Under the pieces are notes generated by a model. That model saw nothing but the letters and a program-made list of their open reading frames with translations, was not told the origin of the DNA and did no database searches. DNA of 64,000 nucleotides. It comes from Mucilaginibacter flavus. Its GTDB lineage: Bacteria; Bacteroidota; Bacteroidia; Sphingobacteriales; Sphingobacteriaceae. Below, piece by piece: positions 49,796 through 58,983 of this stretch (its first letter is position 1; each line of letters begins with the position of its first letter). The DNA lies in assembly GCF_030409315.1 (NCBI RefSeq), contig NZ_JAUFPS010000024.1, forward strand, positions 71,607 to 135,606, in the 5' to 3' direction. The position numbers and the translations under genes are program-made.

Positions 49796-49844
49796 GGGTG
49801 AGTCATTCACGTCAATATATTGATCTGAATGACTCACCCTTTTA
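49796..49844 (+). terminator. Terminator of the efflux operon
   Basis: 14-bp perfect stem GGGTGAGTCATTCA (49796-49809) with 49826-49839 followed by TTTT on the plus strand. It also faces the converging exporter gene at 49881. Confidence 0.85.
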
Positions 49845-49880
49845 TGATTTTTAATAAATAGGTTGCGACATCCTCAAAAG

Positions 49881-52070
49881 TTATTGGCCTAACTCCAATT
49901 GGTTTTTAACTAATTCATAATAACGTCCCCGTAGCCGGGTAAGCTCAAAATGGTTACCCGTTTCGGCTATTTTCCCTCCGTTCAAAACTATAATTTGGTC
50001 GGCATTTTGAACAGTACTTAATCTATGAGCAATAACTATTACCGTTTTACCAATAAAAAAGGTCTCTAAGTTTCGCATTATCGCACGTTCATTATTAGAA
50101 TCGAGCGAGTTTGTTGCTTCGTCGAGAAATATAAGCTGAGGATCTCGGTATACTGCCCGGGCAATAAATAGCCTTTGTTTTTGCCCCCCACTTAAATTTA
50201 CACCTATGGTACCAAGCAATGTACCATGCTTTTGAGGCAACGATTCAACAAATTCATCTAAACAAGCTATACTTAATGCTTTCTTTATTTTATCATAATC
50301 GATATTTTTTTCTTCCATGGCTATATTTTGCGCGATGGAGGTATTATAAATAAAGCCATCCTGCATAACCACGCCACAATACTTTCTGTACTGATCTGTA
50401 TTTAAATCGTTTAAGTCCGATTCATCTACAAATATCCTTCCTTGCTGGGGTTTATAAAAAGCTAAAAGTAACTTAAGCAGCGTGGTTTTACCGCTGCCGC
50501 TGGCGCCAACAATAGCGGTTATTTTTCCTTTTGGAATAAATAAGCTTACATTTTTAAGGATGTAAGTATTATGGATACCAGGGTATTTAAAAAACAAATT
50601 TTCAATTTTTAAACCGGCCTGCAACCTGGCATCTCTAATTACAGGTTTATTTTCGTTTTCATCTTTTTTTAGCTGTACCTCATTTAATCGTTCAAATGAT
50701 ATTTTCGCATCCTGATAATCGTGAAAAAAAAACATTATTTCCTGAATTGGTACCGTAAGTTGCCCAATAATGTAGCTTATACTCAGCATTACCCCAAAAC
50801 TTATTTTACCGTTAATAACCCAATAAGAGCATAAAAAGGTAATTAGTAAGTTTTTCAATTGGTTAATAATACTTATCCCGTTTTGCTGCAGGTTATTTAG
50901 CTTTAAACTTGCCAATTTGAAAGTATACAACTTGTTTTGTAATTCCTTCCATTTTAATACTTTATCAGTCTGGGCGGTATTTAGTTTTATCTCTGTCATT
51001 CCCGATATCAAATCATGCAGATAGTGCCTCTCTTCAATCGCTAACCCAAATCTTTTGTAATCAAGGTTTTTTCGCCTTTGCATAAACATAAAAAACCAGC
51101 CAAATGCCGCCAGGGTAATTAAGGAGAAAAATAAAACCATCCATTGATTAAGCCAAAACAGTTGCACGGTGTAGCAAAATAACAAAGCGGCAGAAAACAG
51201 AAATGATACCAGTCGGTTTGCCAGGAAGTTTTCTATCCTGGAATGATCGTCAATCCTTTGGTACAAATCCGCGTGATTTTTTGTATCAAAAAAAGAAATA
51301 GGGAGCCGTAATAGTTTGGTAAGGAAATTAGAAATAATATTAACACTCAATTTGGTGCTTAATTTTGTTTGAATCAAATTACGCAGATAGTTGGAAAAGG
51401 TAAGACTTCCAAAAAGCACGAACTGGAATAACAGTATTTTCCAAACAATCCCCAGATTTTTTTTACCTAACCCATTATCTGTCATGTACTGAATGGTACG
51501 GGGTATCAATAAAGATATCAGGCTGGAAAGTAAAATAAATAGTGCCAAAAGGCCTATTTGCTTAGTGTGCGGCTTTAAAAATGCCACCATTTGAAGAAAT
51601 GTCTTTCTATCCTTTTTTTTACCACCTACTTGTTTGCGGTTAGCCTGATCATCCGGTTCAAAGAAAAGCGCTATTCCTTTTTCATGATTATCATGCCAGC
51701 CTTCTAAAAACTCACCCTGGTTTAAAACAATTAAGCCATGCCCGGGATCTGCGATGATATATTTTTGGTTCCGGATGCGGTATAACACCACGTAATGGTT
51801 TTTTCGCCAGTGCAAAATACAAGGGAATGGCTGGTGGCTATTCAAGTAATCGGCAGTAGTTTTGAATACCATCCCTTTTAGCCCGGTTTCTTCCGCGGCA
51901 TGTATAATGTCTCCGGTACTTGTCCCTATCCGCGATGTGTTACATATATCTCTCAGAAAGCTTATCTCTACATCTATCCCGTAAAAAGCAGCAATCATCT
52001 TTAAACATGCGGGACCACAATCCATCGAATCCAGCTGCTTTTGAAACGGAAATTTACGGAACGCTAACAT
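49881..52070 (-). CDS. Peptidase-containing ABC exporter (C39 family), RiPP leader processing and export
   Basis: 729 residues. The N-terminal C39 peptidase has the catalytic triad Cys18 (MDCGPACLKMIA), His92 (KNHYVVLYR) and Asp108 (IADPG). A six-segment membrane domain spans about 165-440. The ATPase has Walker A GASGSGKTT, signature LSGGQKQRLFIA and Walker B LIFLDEATNSLD. Members cut double-glycine leaders while exporting peptides. It overlaps the upstream paralog gene by 7 bp, ending an operon that begins near precursor peptides with GG-ending leaders at 56031 and 58984. It is very likely their protease and exporter. Confidence 0.95.
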   Translation of the reverse strand: MLAFRKFPFQKQLDSMDCGPACLKMIAAFYGIDVEISFLRDICNTSRIGTSTGDIIHAAEETGLKGMVFKTTADYLNSHQPFPCILHWRKNHYVVLYRIRNQKYIIADPGHGLIVLNQGEFLEGWHDNHEKGIALFFEPDDQANRKQVGGKKKDRKTFLQMVAFLKPHTKQIGLLALFILLSSLISLLIPRTIQYMTDNGLGKKNLGIVWKILLFQFVLFGSLTFSNYLRNLIQTKLSTKLSVNIISNFLTKLLRLPISFFDTKNHADLYQRIDDHSRIENFLANRLVSFLFSAALLFCYTVQLFWLNQWMVLFFSLITLAAFGWFFMFMQRRKNLDYKRFGLAIEERHYLHDLISGMTEIKLNTAQTDKVLKWKELQNKLYTFKLASLKLNNLQQNGISIINQLKNLLITFLCSYWVINGKISFGVMLSISYIIGQLTVPIQEIMFFFHDYQDAKISFERLNEVQLKKDENENKPVIRDARLQAGLKIENLFFKYPGIHNTYILKNVSLFIPKGKITAIVGASGSGKTTLLKLLLAFYKPQQGRIFVDESDLNDLNTDQYRKYCGVVMQDGFIYNTSIAQNIAMEEKNIDYDKIKKALSIACLDEFVESLPQKHGTLLGTIGVNLSGGQKQRLFIARAVYRDPQLIFLDEATNSLDSNNERAIMRNLETFFIGKTVIVIAHRLSTVQNADQIIVLNGGKIAETGNHFELTRLRGRYYELVKNQLELGQ

Positions 52071-52945
52071 GTGAAGGAGCCAAAATAGACCATATTAATA
52101 TCCAACGATGTATTGCCCAGCGTTGAGCCATCATGAAAGCAGTTATCAGTAGGTGCTATGTAATATTCGTACGGCTTTTGAATAATTTTTATTACCGGAT
52201 AATCAGGGAAATATTTAAAAAAGTAAGGAGCTATGTTATAGATACTGATTTTTTCGTCTTCAAATGTCAATTTGGATTTTATCATATTGAAAACTTGAAT
52301 AAGAGACAGATTGATAAAATAAAAAAACCTTGATTGTTTACCTAAATTGATTGTAATGCGGTTACCTGCCTTATGCACAGTATGAATTTTCATAAATTTG
52401 GTTCCATCATTATGCAAACCTTCATATTTCCTTTCGGGAACGGTAAAACCTGGATGCAATTTGCTTATATCACAGGCAACCAGCTCTAAATTAGGTAAGT
52501 TAGCGGCTATACAATTAAATTTAAAAGGCTTATTGTTAGCCTTTGGAAAAAGAAAATTTTGCAAACCGTCGCTCATTTTTTTAACAATAGTACCTCTTTC
52601 CCTAATCCGGGCCATTACCTCTTCCCTGCTGGTTAAATCAGTTATCTCTAATTCTTCAAATATTTGTTTTAATTCGGCAGGCGTATCACCTATAAAAATT
52701 GAATTATAATCTTGTTGCCTGGTGTTTACGTTTAATTGTGCAAGTTCTATTGGGGCAAGCGCTCTCCAATCATGTCGCGGTAGGTAAGCCTTATCATGAA
52801 ATAAGGGCACAAAATCCCAGTTTCCAAATTTTATTGGTTGTAATTCCTGTTCCTTGTATGGCAAAGTGCCCGAGTTGATATACACCCGGTCAAATCCATC
52901 TTGTAAGGAGCTATACAGGCCAATTCCTTTTTTTAATTTCAACAT
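52064..52945 (-). CDS. RiPP-cluster protein, paralog C of three (unknown family, HxD...H pattern)
   Basis: 293 residues, cytoplasmic by absence of a signal. It is clearly homologous to the two preceding gene products. Shared blocks are PxxDWR near residue 56-61, GLHND (His178, Asp180), HTVHKAGNRITINLG, LSLIQVFNMI and a C-terminal PYEYYIAPTDNCFHDGSTLG (His271). HxD followed by a distal His about 90 residues on resembles a double-stranded beta-helix Fe(II) oxygenase, but no conserved Arg follows the distal His, so this is only a hypothesis. Its stop overlaps the exporter start. I do not recognise a named family. Confidence 0.75.
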   Translation of the reverse strand: MLKLKKGIGLYSSLQDGFDRVYINSGTLPYKEQELQPIKFGNWDFVPLFHDKAYLPRHDWRALAPIELAQLNVNTRQQDYNSIFIGDTPAELKQIFEELEITDLTSREEVMARIRERGTIVKKMSDGLQNFLFPKANNKPFKFNCIAANLPNLELVACDISKLHPGFTVPERKYEGLHNDGTKFMKIHTVHKAGNRITINLGKQSRFFYFINLSLIQVFNMIKSKLTFEDEKISIYNIAPYFFKYFPDYPVIKIIQKPYEYYIAPTDNCFHDGSTLGNTSLDINMVYFGSFTC

Positions 52946-52958
52946 TCAACCTATTAAA

Positions 52959-53828
52959 TTAACTGATAAAAAAAGTTCCAAAAAAGATCATGGTAATATC
53001 CAAAAATTGGTTTCCCAAGGTTTGCGCATCATGAAAACAATTATTTGTAGGCGCTATGTAGTACTGATAGGGATTGAGTTTAATTTTCAATACCGGGTAT
53101 TCGGGATAAAGAGAAAAAAAGATCCGGGGCATTGTAATCAAGTCAACCTGAGCAGCGCATGAGCTACTCTTTTTTTTGATCATATTGTAGGCCTGTTTTA
53201 ACGATAAATTTACAAACAAGAACTCCCTGGCTTGCTTTCCAAGATTTATAGAGATGCGGTTACCAAACTTTTGAGCGGTGTGAATTGACATTGCCGATGT
53301 ACAATCATTATGTAAACCCAAGTACCTTACATCCTTAGGAAAATGTTCTTTTTGCAAGCGCGATACAGATGCCAAATTGGGATACGTTGCTCCAAAACAG
53401 TGAAATTTGTAGGGCTTGTTGCCCGATATATTGTGCAGAAAAACATTTAAGTCGTCGTTTAATTGCTTTGCAACCAATTCATTTCGCCTAAACAGCGCGT
53501 AAATATCTTCTAAAGTGGTTGCATCGGTCAACTTCAATTCCTTTAAATGCTGTACCTGTTGTTCTGTTAACTCGCCTAAAAAAATGGTGTTATAATGGGC
53601 AGATGGCTTTGGCGGCCTTAGCATTTTTTGTTCGCTTTCACTCAGCGGGCGCCAATCTGACTTTGGCAATATTGCCCCGTCCTGGAATTTTGGAATAAAA
53701 TTGACGCGCCCATACACAACCGGGGCACGCTGCTGCTCATCTGCATAACAAGATCCGGTGTTGATTGATACTGCACCAAACTTTTGATGTAGTGAATTAT
53801 GTATTCCTATCCCTTTCTTAATTTTCAT
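52959..53828 (-). CDS. RiPP-cluster protein, paralog B of three (unknown family, HxD...H pattern)
   Basis: 289 residues, no signal peptide. Same layout as its neighbours: ILPKSDWRPLS near 53-63, GLHND (His173, Asp175), HTAQKFGNRISINLGKQ, LSLKQAYNMI and PYQYYIAPTNNCFHDAQTLG (His266). It starts 4 bp after paralog A and ends 13 bp before paralog C. The three have diverged considerably at their N-termini, so they may act on different residues or steps. Function is not known. Confidence 0.75.
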   Translation of the reverse strand: MKIKKGIGIHNSLHQKFGAVSINTGSCYADEQQRAPVVYGRVNFIPKFQDGAILPKSDWRPLSESEQKMLRPPKPSAHYNTIFLGELTEQQVQHLKELKLTDATTLEDIYALFRRNELVAKQLNDDLNVFLHNISGNKPYKFHCFGATYPNLASVSRLQKEHFPKDVRYLGLHNDCTSAMSIHTAQKFGNRISINLGKQAREFLFVNLSLKQAYNMIKKKSSSCAAQVDLITMPRIFFSLYPEYPVLKIKLNPYQYYIAPTNNCFHDAQTLGNQFLDITMIFFGTFFIS

Positions 53829-53832
53829 AGAG

Positions 53833-54657
53833 CTACAGGTTATCGAAAATTCCGGTATAAACCAGCGTGATGTCTAAAGCCTGCATTCCCATTGTGGTGG
53901 CATCATGGAAAAAATTATCGGTAGGCGCTATATAGTATTGGTATGGTTTTATTTCAATTTTTACTACGGGGTATTCAGGGTAATACTGAAAAAACAAGCC
54001 CGCGATATTCCCCGGCGTAATAACTATTTCAGCACCTGCTTTTTTTCGGATCATGTTGTAACACTGAATCAACGACAAATTCACAGTAGCCAGGTGCCTG
54101 CTTTCGCTCCCCAGGTTAATGGATATCCGATTGCCCGATTTATGAGCGGTATGGGGTTTATATAACCGGCTTCTATCAACATGCAAACCGATGTAAATGA
54201 ATTTTTGATCAATGTAATGACAGGTAATAGTTTCCCTGTTTGGCATAGCCCTGGTTATACGATGAAACTTATACTGCCTATGGGCAGAAAAACCGGCAAA
54301 GAAATCATCCAGATCTGTAGCAAGCCCCTTTACAGTTTCTTCGTGCAGACGAACGGTAGGATAAACATCATCCGGGTTGGTGCATTCATGCAGCTTCATT
54401 GTTCTGAACGTATCTCTCAGTTGACGCGGCACTTCGCCAACTTTGACAATATTGCTGTAATGCTGATTATTTTTGTGGAATAAAATATTTTTTGCAGTGC
54501 TATCCAATGGCCGCCAATCATTTTTGGGGATAAAGGAGTTGGGCCTGTAGTATACGCCCGTAGCTTCGGCGCCCATATTTGTGCCGCTATTAAATGACAA
54601 TTGTTCATCAAAATTTTCCAGGTCACTTTTAAATTGGATTCCTCTTTTTAAATTCAT
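53833..54657 (-). CDS. RiPP-cluster protein, paralog A of three (unknown family, HxD...H pattern)
   Basis: 274 residues, no signal peptide. Blocks: FIPKNDWRPLD (42-52), GLHVD (His159, Asp161), HTAHKSGNRISINLGSES, LSLIQCYNMI and PYQYYIAPTDNFFHDATTMG (His251). Its ATG overlaps the stop of the radical SAM gene by 4 bp, so translation is coupled to the maturase. The conserved histidines and aspartate could bind iron, but this needs structure prediction. Function is not known. Confidence 0.75.
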   Translation of the reverse strand: MNLKRGIQFKSDLENFDEQLSFNSGTNMGAEATGVYYRPNSFIPKNDWRPLDSTAKNILFHKNNQHYSNIVKVGEVPRQLRDTFRTMKLHECTNPDDVYPTVRLHEETVKGLATDLDDFFAGFSAHRQYKFHRITRAMPNRETITCHYIDQKFIYIGLHVDRSRLYKPHTAHKSGNRISINLGSESRHLATVNLSLIQCYNMIRKKAGAEIVITPGNIAGLFFQYYPEYPVVKIEIKPYQYYIAPTDNFFHDATTMGMQALDITLVYTGIFDNL

Positions 54658-55910
54658 AGGGCGATCAACTGATTAAATGAGTTAAGTTGCTGCTTTACTT
54701 CCAAATTGATTAAATTTTGAGGAGGTAGCTTAAACGAGTTGATAACGTCATCATAAAGAAGCTTTTCTGCCATTAGTTGACTAATAGTTTCTTCTGGTAA
54801 GCTTTCCAGAAGATCATTCCTCAGAAAAGTAATTAAACGAACCATATCTTTACAGTAAATAGTTGGATTATCGAAACCGTTGTGATTGGCAAACCGGTTA
54901 CCTAAAAAGCCACCACCACAAATATCATATACCGGGCAATTCAAACATTGCTCTGCAACAAGGTCATGCGCGTTATAATAAACTTCAAAAATCTGGTCTT
55001 TAAAAAGATCATCTATCTCATTGGCATGAACATTATAATTATTCCTGGTAATGCCTTCGTAACAGGCCCTTAAAGAATCGGTTACCTCGATGCCGCCATC
55101 AGATTCTATCACCATAACGCCGTTTTTTGTTCGGCCAAACCCCTGGTTACCCCTGGGGATACCCGCTAACATTTCTATCAGGGTTTCAAATAAGCGAATA
55201 ACGGGCCTGCCTTTATCCTGCTTCCATATCTTAAACAGCGCGATAAGCCAATCGGCATAAGGTGTATATCCGTTGTTTTTAAACTTATCGGGATCAATAC
55301 CATCTGGTAAGCGGTCAAAATGCCCGTCCGGAAATAAAAGATTGATTTTCTTAACCCCAAGTTCCTTTAATTCCTGGTAAAATTCCTGAACAGGTATTTT
55401 AGGGTTTATGACCATTAAAATACCGGTAAGACCATTTTGGTTTCCAAGCTTAACCGCGTTGGCAACCTCATGATAAGAACCTTTGCCGTTGTGAAACAGC
55501 CTAAATTCATCATGGTAAGCCTTTGGCCCATCAAGGCTTATGCCCACTTTTATTTTTAAGCTATTAAAAAAGTTGTACCAGTCAAGGTCTAACGTTACGC
55601 CATTGGTTTGCAGTGAAAAATTAAATTCAACACCGGGGCACCCACTGGTAAGTATCTGAATACATTCGGCGTAATATTCTTTACTCAGTAAAAGAGGCTC
55701 CCCCCCATGAAATATAATGTGTACAAAGTTGATGGCACCACGGCTGCAATAGGATTGCAGCCGTAAAGTTAGCGCCTTTACCGTATCAACCGACATGAAC
55801 TTAGGTTGCTTTAAATAGGTTTTATCACCTAAGTTATACATGTAACAGTATGAGCAATTAAGATTGCACCTGCTGGCAACTTTAAGCACATATGAAGTAA
55901 CTTTTTTCAT
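54654..55910 (-). CDS. Radical SAM/SPASM peptide maturase (FxsB-like)
   Basis: 418 residues from the ATG at 55910 (MKKVTSYVLKVASRC); the upstream ATG adds unrelated residues. The radical SAM cluster motif CNLNCSYC (Cys15, 19, 22) is followed by FHGGEPLL and GISLDGPKAYHDE. The C-terminal SPASM region has CLNCPVYDICGGGFLGNRF and FDNPTIYC, the pattern of FxsB-type maturases that form cyclophane cross-links in RiPPs. It lies 121 bp after a precursor peptide gene, past a terminator, and before three paralogs. Cross-linking of the precursors is inferred, not shown. Confidence 0.9.
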   Translation of the reverse strand: MKKVTSYVLKVASRCNLNCSYCYMYNLGDKTYLKQPKFMSVDTVKALTLRLQSYCSRGAINFVHIIFHGGEPLLLSKEYYAECIQILTSGCPGVEFNFSLQTNGVTLDLDWYNFFNSLKIKVGISLDGPKAYHDEFRLFHNGKGSYHEVANAVKLGNQNGLTGILMVINPKIPVQEFYQELKELGVKKINLLFPDGHFDRLPDGIDPDKFKNNGYTPYADWLIALFKIWKQDKGRPVIRLFETLIEMLAGIPRGNQGFGRTKNGVMVIESDGGIEVTDSLRACYEGITRNNYNVHANEIDDLFKDQIFEVYYNAHDLVAEQCLNCPVYDICGGGFLGNRFANHNGFDNPTIYCKDMVRLITFLRNDLLESLPEETISQLMAEKLLYDDVINSFKLPPQNLINLEVKQQLNSFNQLIAL

Positions 55911-55983
55911 AATATCGAAAAGGCTTATCTCCCGAAAACGCCCTGAATCAGACAATATATTTACCAACCAAACCGCGTAGCGC

Positions 55984-56028
55984 AAAAAACAAGGCTAACC
56001 TGTGCATTGCACAGATCAACCTTGTTTT
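55984..56028 (-). terminator. Terminator between precursor peptide 1 and the maturase operon
   Basis: Stem AACAAGG...CCTTGTT with an inner CTGTGCA/TGCACAG hairpin (about 55988-56026), followed on the minus strand by a run of T. It starts 3 bp past the precursor stop. Partial read-through would give much precursor mRNA and less of the downstream enzymes. Confidence 0.75.
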
Positions 56029-56030
56029 AA

Positions 56031-56234
56031 TTAAACCCTCAGGAACTGATCTGTCTTATCATAAGCGGTAGACCGATCTTCACTGCTTGTGATTACTACT
56101 GCGCCGCAATCTGAACCGGTACCGCCAAAAATTGCTTTGTACAGGTCCATCTGCTCATTTTCAGAAGACTGAACTGCATGTTGCAGGATGCTTTTCGCTT
56201 TAGCATCAGATGCAATGGTTTGTTTGTTTTTCAT
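56031..56234 (-). CDS. RiPP precursor peptide 1 with double-glycine leader
   Basis: 67 residues. The leader 1-38 ends AIFGG, the cut site for C39 exporters, leaving a 29-residue core that starts TGSDCGAVV and ends AYDKTDQFLRV. The core holds one Cys (43), several Ser/Thr and the aromatic residues Tyr and Phe that a cyclophane-forming enzyme could cross-link. It is about three-quarters identical to the peptide at 58984-59190; the leader and the C-terminal SEDRxTAYDKTD block are best kept, and residues 44-50 vary. It lies ahead of the radical SAM gene. Confidence 0.85.
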   Translation of the reverse strand: MKNKQTIASDAKAKSILQHAVQSSENEQMDLYKAIFGGTGSDCGAVVITSSEDRSTAYDKTDQFLRV

Positions 56235-56342
56235 TAAGAAAATTGATTAAAATAAAAATTGAGCCATCAGTAAGGACATGGCAACTGCCCGTTTATCTAA
56301 AAATTACCCCTGTTATTTCTGAGACGCAGAAAAACAAATCCC

Positions 56343-58748
56343 TTACATCAATCTGCCTTTAACATCCTGCGAACCTGTATCGCGGTCTCGTTTATCTTTC
56401 ACTGTTTGCTTGCCAAAACTATAGGTAAGTGCTAAGGCAACGCTGCGCGTATCATTATAATAGTTGTCTTTGATATGTAATTCGCCAAGCATATAATTGT
56501 AGCGATCCTTGTTACTCTTCAAAAGATCCTGAGCGGATAAAGTAATATTGAACGGGCCTGCTTTTTTTCTCAGTCTTATTTCAGTCTCCAATCGGTTGCC
56601 AATACGGGTATTTACAATAGTGCCGGGAAACGAGTTGCTAACAATTAATGTACTGCTTAAACCCGCTTTTTTTGAAATGGTAAAAGTTTGATTGGTTGAC
56701 AGGATCAGCTGCAACGTATTATTATTAATCAGAATGTCATTTGCGTATTCGCCCCGGGTAAGCACATACCCAGCCACAACCGTTCCGGAGAAACGCCACC
56801 AGGCGTTGAACTGATTATTGTAACTTGCCGTGGTGGAGTAACCATATCTGTTACCATAGTTGGTTTTTCTGTTGATAATAGTATCTCCCGAACTATAAGG
56901 AAGAGCATAAATTTCGCCTATAGTTTGACTTGCGGCTATTTGCAGGGTTAGCGATCCAAGCTTGCCATTCAAACTATGGCTTAATTCCTGCCGGTAGTAT
57001 TTTACAGGGTTCAAATACGGATTTCCGGCAAAGTATGCCTGATCGGTAGTGTAAGTACGGAAAGGGTTTAAATCCCAATAACCCGGTCGTGTTATCCTGC
57101 TGGTTACTGCTAATACATATGAACCCTTCTTTTTGGTAGTAAACTTTAAAAAAGCTGTTGGAAAAATATTGGTATAGTTCCTGTTAATCACCTTTTGTTC
57201 TTCCAGCCATCCTTTGGCTACGGTGTTTTCCAAACGGATACCCAATTGGTAGGACCATACGGCACTCATCTTGTAACTAAAATTCCCATAAAATGAATTT
57301 ATATTTTCCTGGTAGCGAAAATTATTACTCTTATCAGCATCTGCTATCCAACCGTTATCCGGAAGCTGGTTTTCAAAAAGAAAGGTATTCCTGATCTTTG
57401 AAAAAGATGACTTTGCACCAAAGCTTAGGTAACCTTTTTTGCTAACGGGCCAGTCAAAATCTGCTTTTATAGATTGGTTATCAATATTTTGTGGCGATGC
57501 CGTTCTAAATGTGCTAACGTTATACAGTTCATCGCCTGTTAGGGCATCCAGTTGTGTGGTATTGCTGTTAGAGTTATATTTTGACCGGTAGGCCAAAGCA
57601 TCATAATCTACACTTAGCGTTTTTCCCGAAGAATCGAGCTTTCCCTCATAATTAATATTCAGCGCGTAAGTTTGGGAATTGATATTATCCTTATTATTTG
57701 TTTTTGACAAAGAATCCAAACCACTATAAAAATCACGACTGGTTGCGTTTCGGGTTTCTTTGTGCCAATTGCCAGTGTAGTCAAACAACAATCCGATAAC
57801 ATTTTTCTTGTTAACCTGGTAATCTGCACCTACGCTGGCTCCCGGATAAAGTTCCTGATACTGGTTGTCAGAATGTATGGTACGCTGAATAATGGAGGTT
57901 GAAGATTGTGCAGGGAAAAAAATATCCCTGTTGGTTACCGGCTTTCGGCTCCGATTACCCATGTAAACTGTTGAATAAACATTCCAGCTTCCGGATCGTT
58001 CGTTAAGATAAATACTCCCGGCCTCTGAGTTGACGGCAGTTTGCCGCGTGCTAAGCGAAACATCGCCAATCAATCCTTCTTCTTTATTTTTCTTAGTCAC
58101 AATATTGATGATACCCGCACCGCCCTCAGCTTCATACTGGCTTGGCGGCGTGGTAATAACTTCTATGGCTTCAAGGTTATCAGAAGGCAAACCGCTGAGG
58201 TATGATTTTAACGCCGAGCCGGTAAGCACCTTCTTTTTGTTGTTAATATATACGATGGCCCCGGTTGTACCGCTAATTTGTACCGAACCATCTTCTGTAG
58301 CGGTAACCAAAGGAGTCTTTTCCAGTACATCCCATATATTATTGCCAATAGCTAAATCCGTTTCAGCTACATTAAACCGAAACCGGTCCAGTTCGCGTTG
58401 AAATATGGGCTTTTTAGCCCTTATCACTACCTCCGATAGCATCTGTGAGGATTTCAGATGTACATTAATTGTAGTATCGGCATGAATAGATACTTTGAAA
58501 AAGGTATCCCGATATGCCAGTGATTTATAATTTAAGGTATATATGCCAGCTTTTATATTCCTGAACCGGTAATTGCCATTGCTATCTGAAACAGCATTGT
58601 TTACCCTGCTGTTATTTTGTAGCAAGCCAATGGTTGCATAAGGCAGGGCCTTTTGAGTATGGTCTGTAATTTTGCCGCTGATGGTTATCTGAGCAATTAA
58701 AATTTGAGAAATAAATAACAGAATTACAGTTAGAGGTAGTTTAAGCAT
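56343..58748 (-). CDS. Outer-membrane beta-barrel family protein (TonB receptor-like)
   Basis: 801 residues. Signal peptide ends ILIAQ. A carboxypeptidase-regulatory-like domain lies at about 21-100 (ISGKITDHTQKALPYATIGLL; core GKITDHTQKALPYA), then a plug-like segment (NNIWDVLEKTPLV, INNKKKVLTG, EAIEVITTPPSQYEAEGGAGIINIVTKK in parts) and an outer-membrane barrel to the end. It is of the CarboxypepD_reg plus OMP_b-brl type. It lies between the two precursor genes, so it may export, bind or re-import the peptide, or provide producer immunity. That role is inferred from position only. Confidence 0.88.
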   Translation of the reverse strand: MLKLPLTVILLFISQILIAQITISGKITDHTQKALPYATIGLLQNNSRVNNAVSDSNGNYRFRNIKAGIYTLNYKSLAYRDTFFKVSIHADTTINVHLKSSQMLSEVVIRAKKPIFQRELDRFRFNVAETDLAIGNNIWDVLEKTPLVTATEDGSVQISGTTGAIVYINNKKKVLTGSALKSYLSGLPSDNLEAIEVITTPPSQYEAEGGAGIINIVTKKNKEEGLIGDVSLSTRQTAVNSEAGSIYLNERSGSWNVYSTVYMGNRSRKPVTNRDIFFPAQSSTSIIQRTIHSDNQYQELYPGASVGADYQVNKKNVIGLLFDYTGNWHKETRNATSRDFYSGLDSLSKTNNKDNINSQTYALNINYEGKLDSSGKTLSVDYDALAYRSKYNSNSNTTQLDALTGDELYNVSTFRTASPQNIDNQSIKADFDWPVSKKGYLSFGAKSSFSKIRNTFLFENQLPDNGWIADADKSNNFRYQENINSFYGNFSYKMSAVWSYQLGIRLENTVAKGWLEEQKVINRNYTNIFPTAFLKFTTKKKGSYVLAVTSRITRPGYWDLNPFRTYTTDQAYFAGNPYLNPVKYYRQELSHSLNGKLGSLTLQIAASQTIGEIYALPYSSGDTIINRKTNYGNRYGYSTTASYNNQFNAWWRFSGTVVAGYVLTRGEYANDILINNNTLQLILSTNQTFTISKKAGLSSTLIVSNSFPGTIVNTRIGNRLETEIRLRKKAGPFNITLSAQDLLKSNKDRYNYMLGELHIKDNYYNDTRSVALALTYSFGKQTVKDKRDRDTGSQDVKGRLM

Positions 58749-58923
58749 GTAGATATAATTTACCTTTAATATTATGAAAAAGGCTCCATCAATGATGACT
58801 CTTACTCATAAAATAATAAGGCAGCGACGAATATTTGGTAGGGTTAACTATACAGGAAATATATTCTCTTAAAATGTGTGAATATTTCGGGCAGCAATTC
58901 TATCAAACCATTAAATAATAAGC

Positions 58924-58972
58924 AGATAGCCGGCGCCTCCGGCAGGGTTACCCCAAAGAGCGCCGGCTATCT
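58924..58972 (-). terminator. Hairpin after precursor peptide 2
   Basis: A perfect 13-bp GC-rich stem AGATAGCCGGCGC (58924-58936) with 58960-58972, located 11 bp past the precursor stop. The T run on the minus strand is weak, so partial read-through into the outer-membrane protein gene is likely; the plus side has TTTTT. Confidence 0.65.
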
Positions 58973-58983
58973 TTTTAAGTTGT

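Noticed and set aside
54181..54483. Plus-strand ORF opposite paralog A
   Set aside because: Antisense shadow; the minus frame shows homology to two neighbouring genes.
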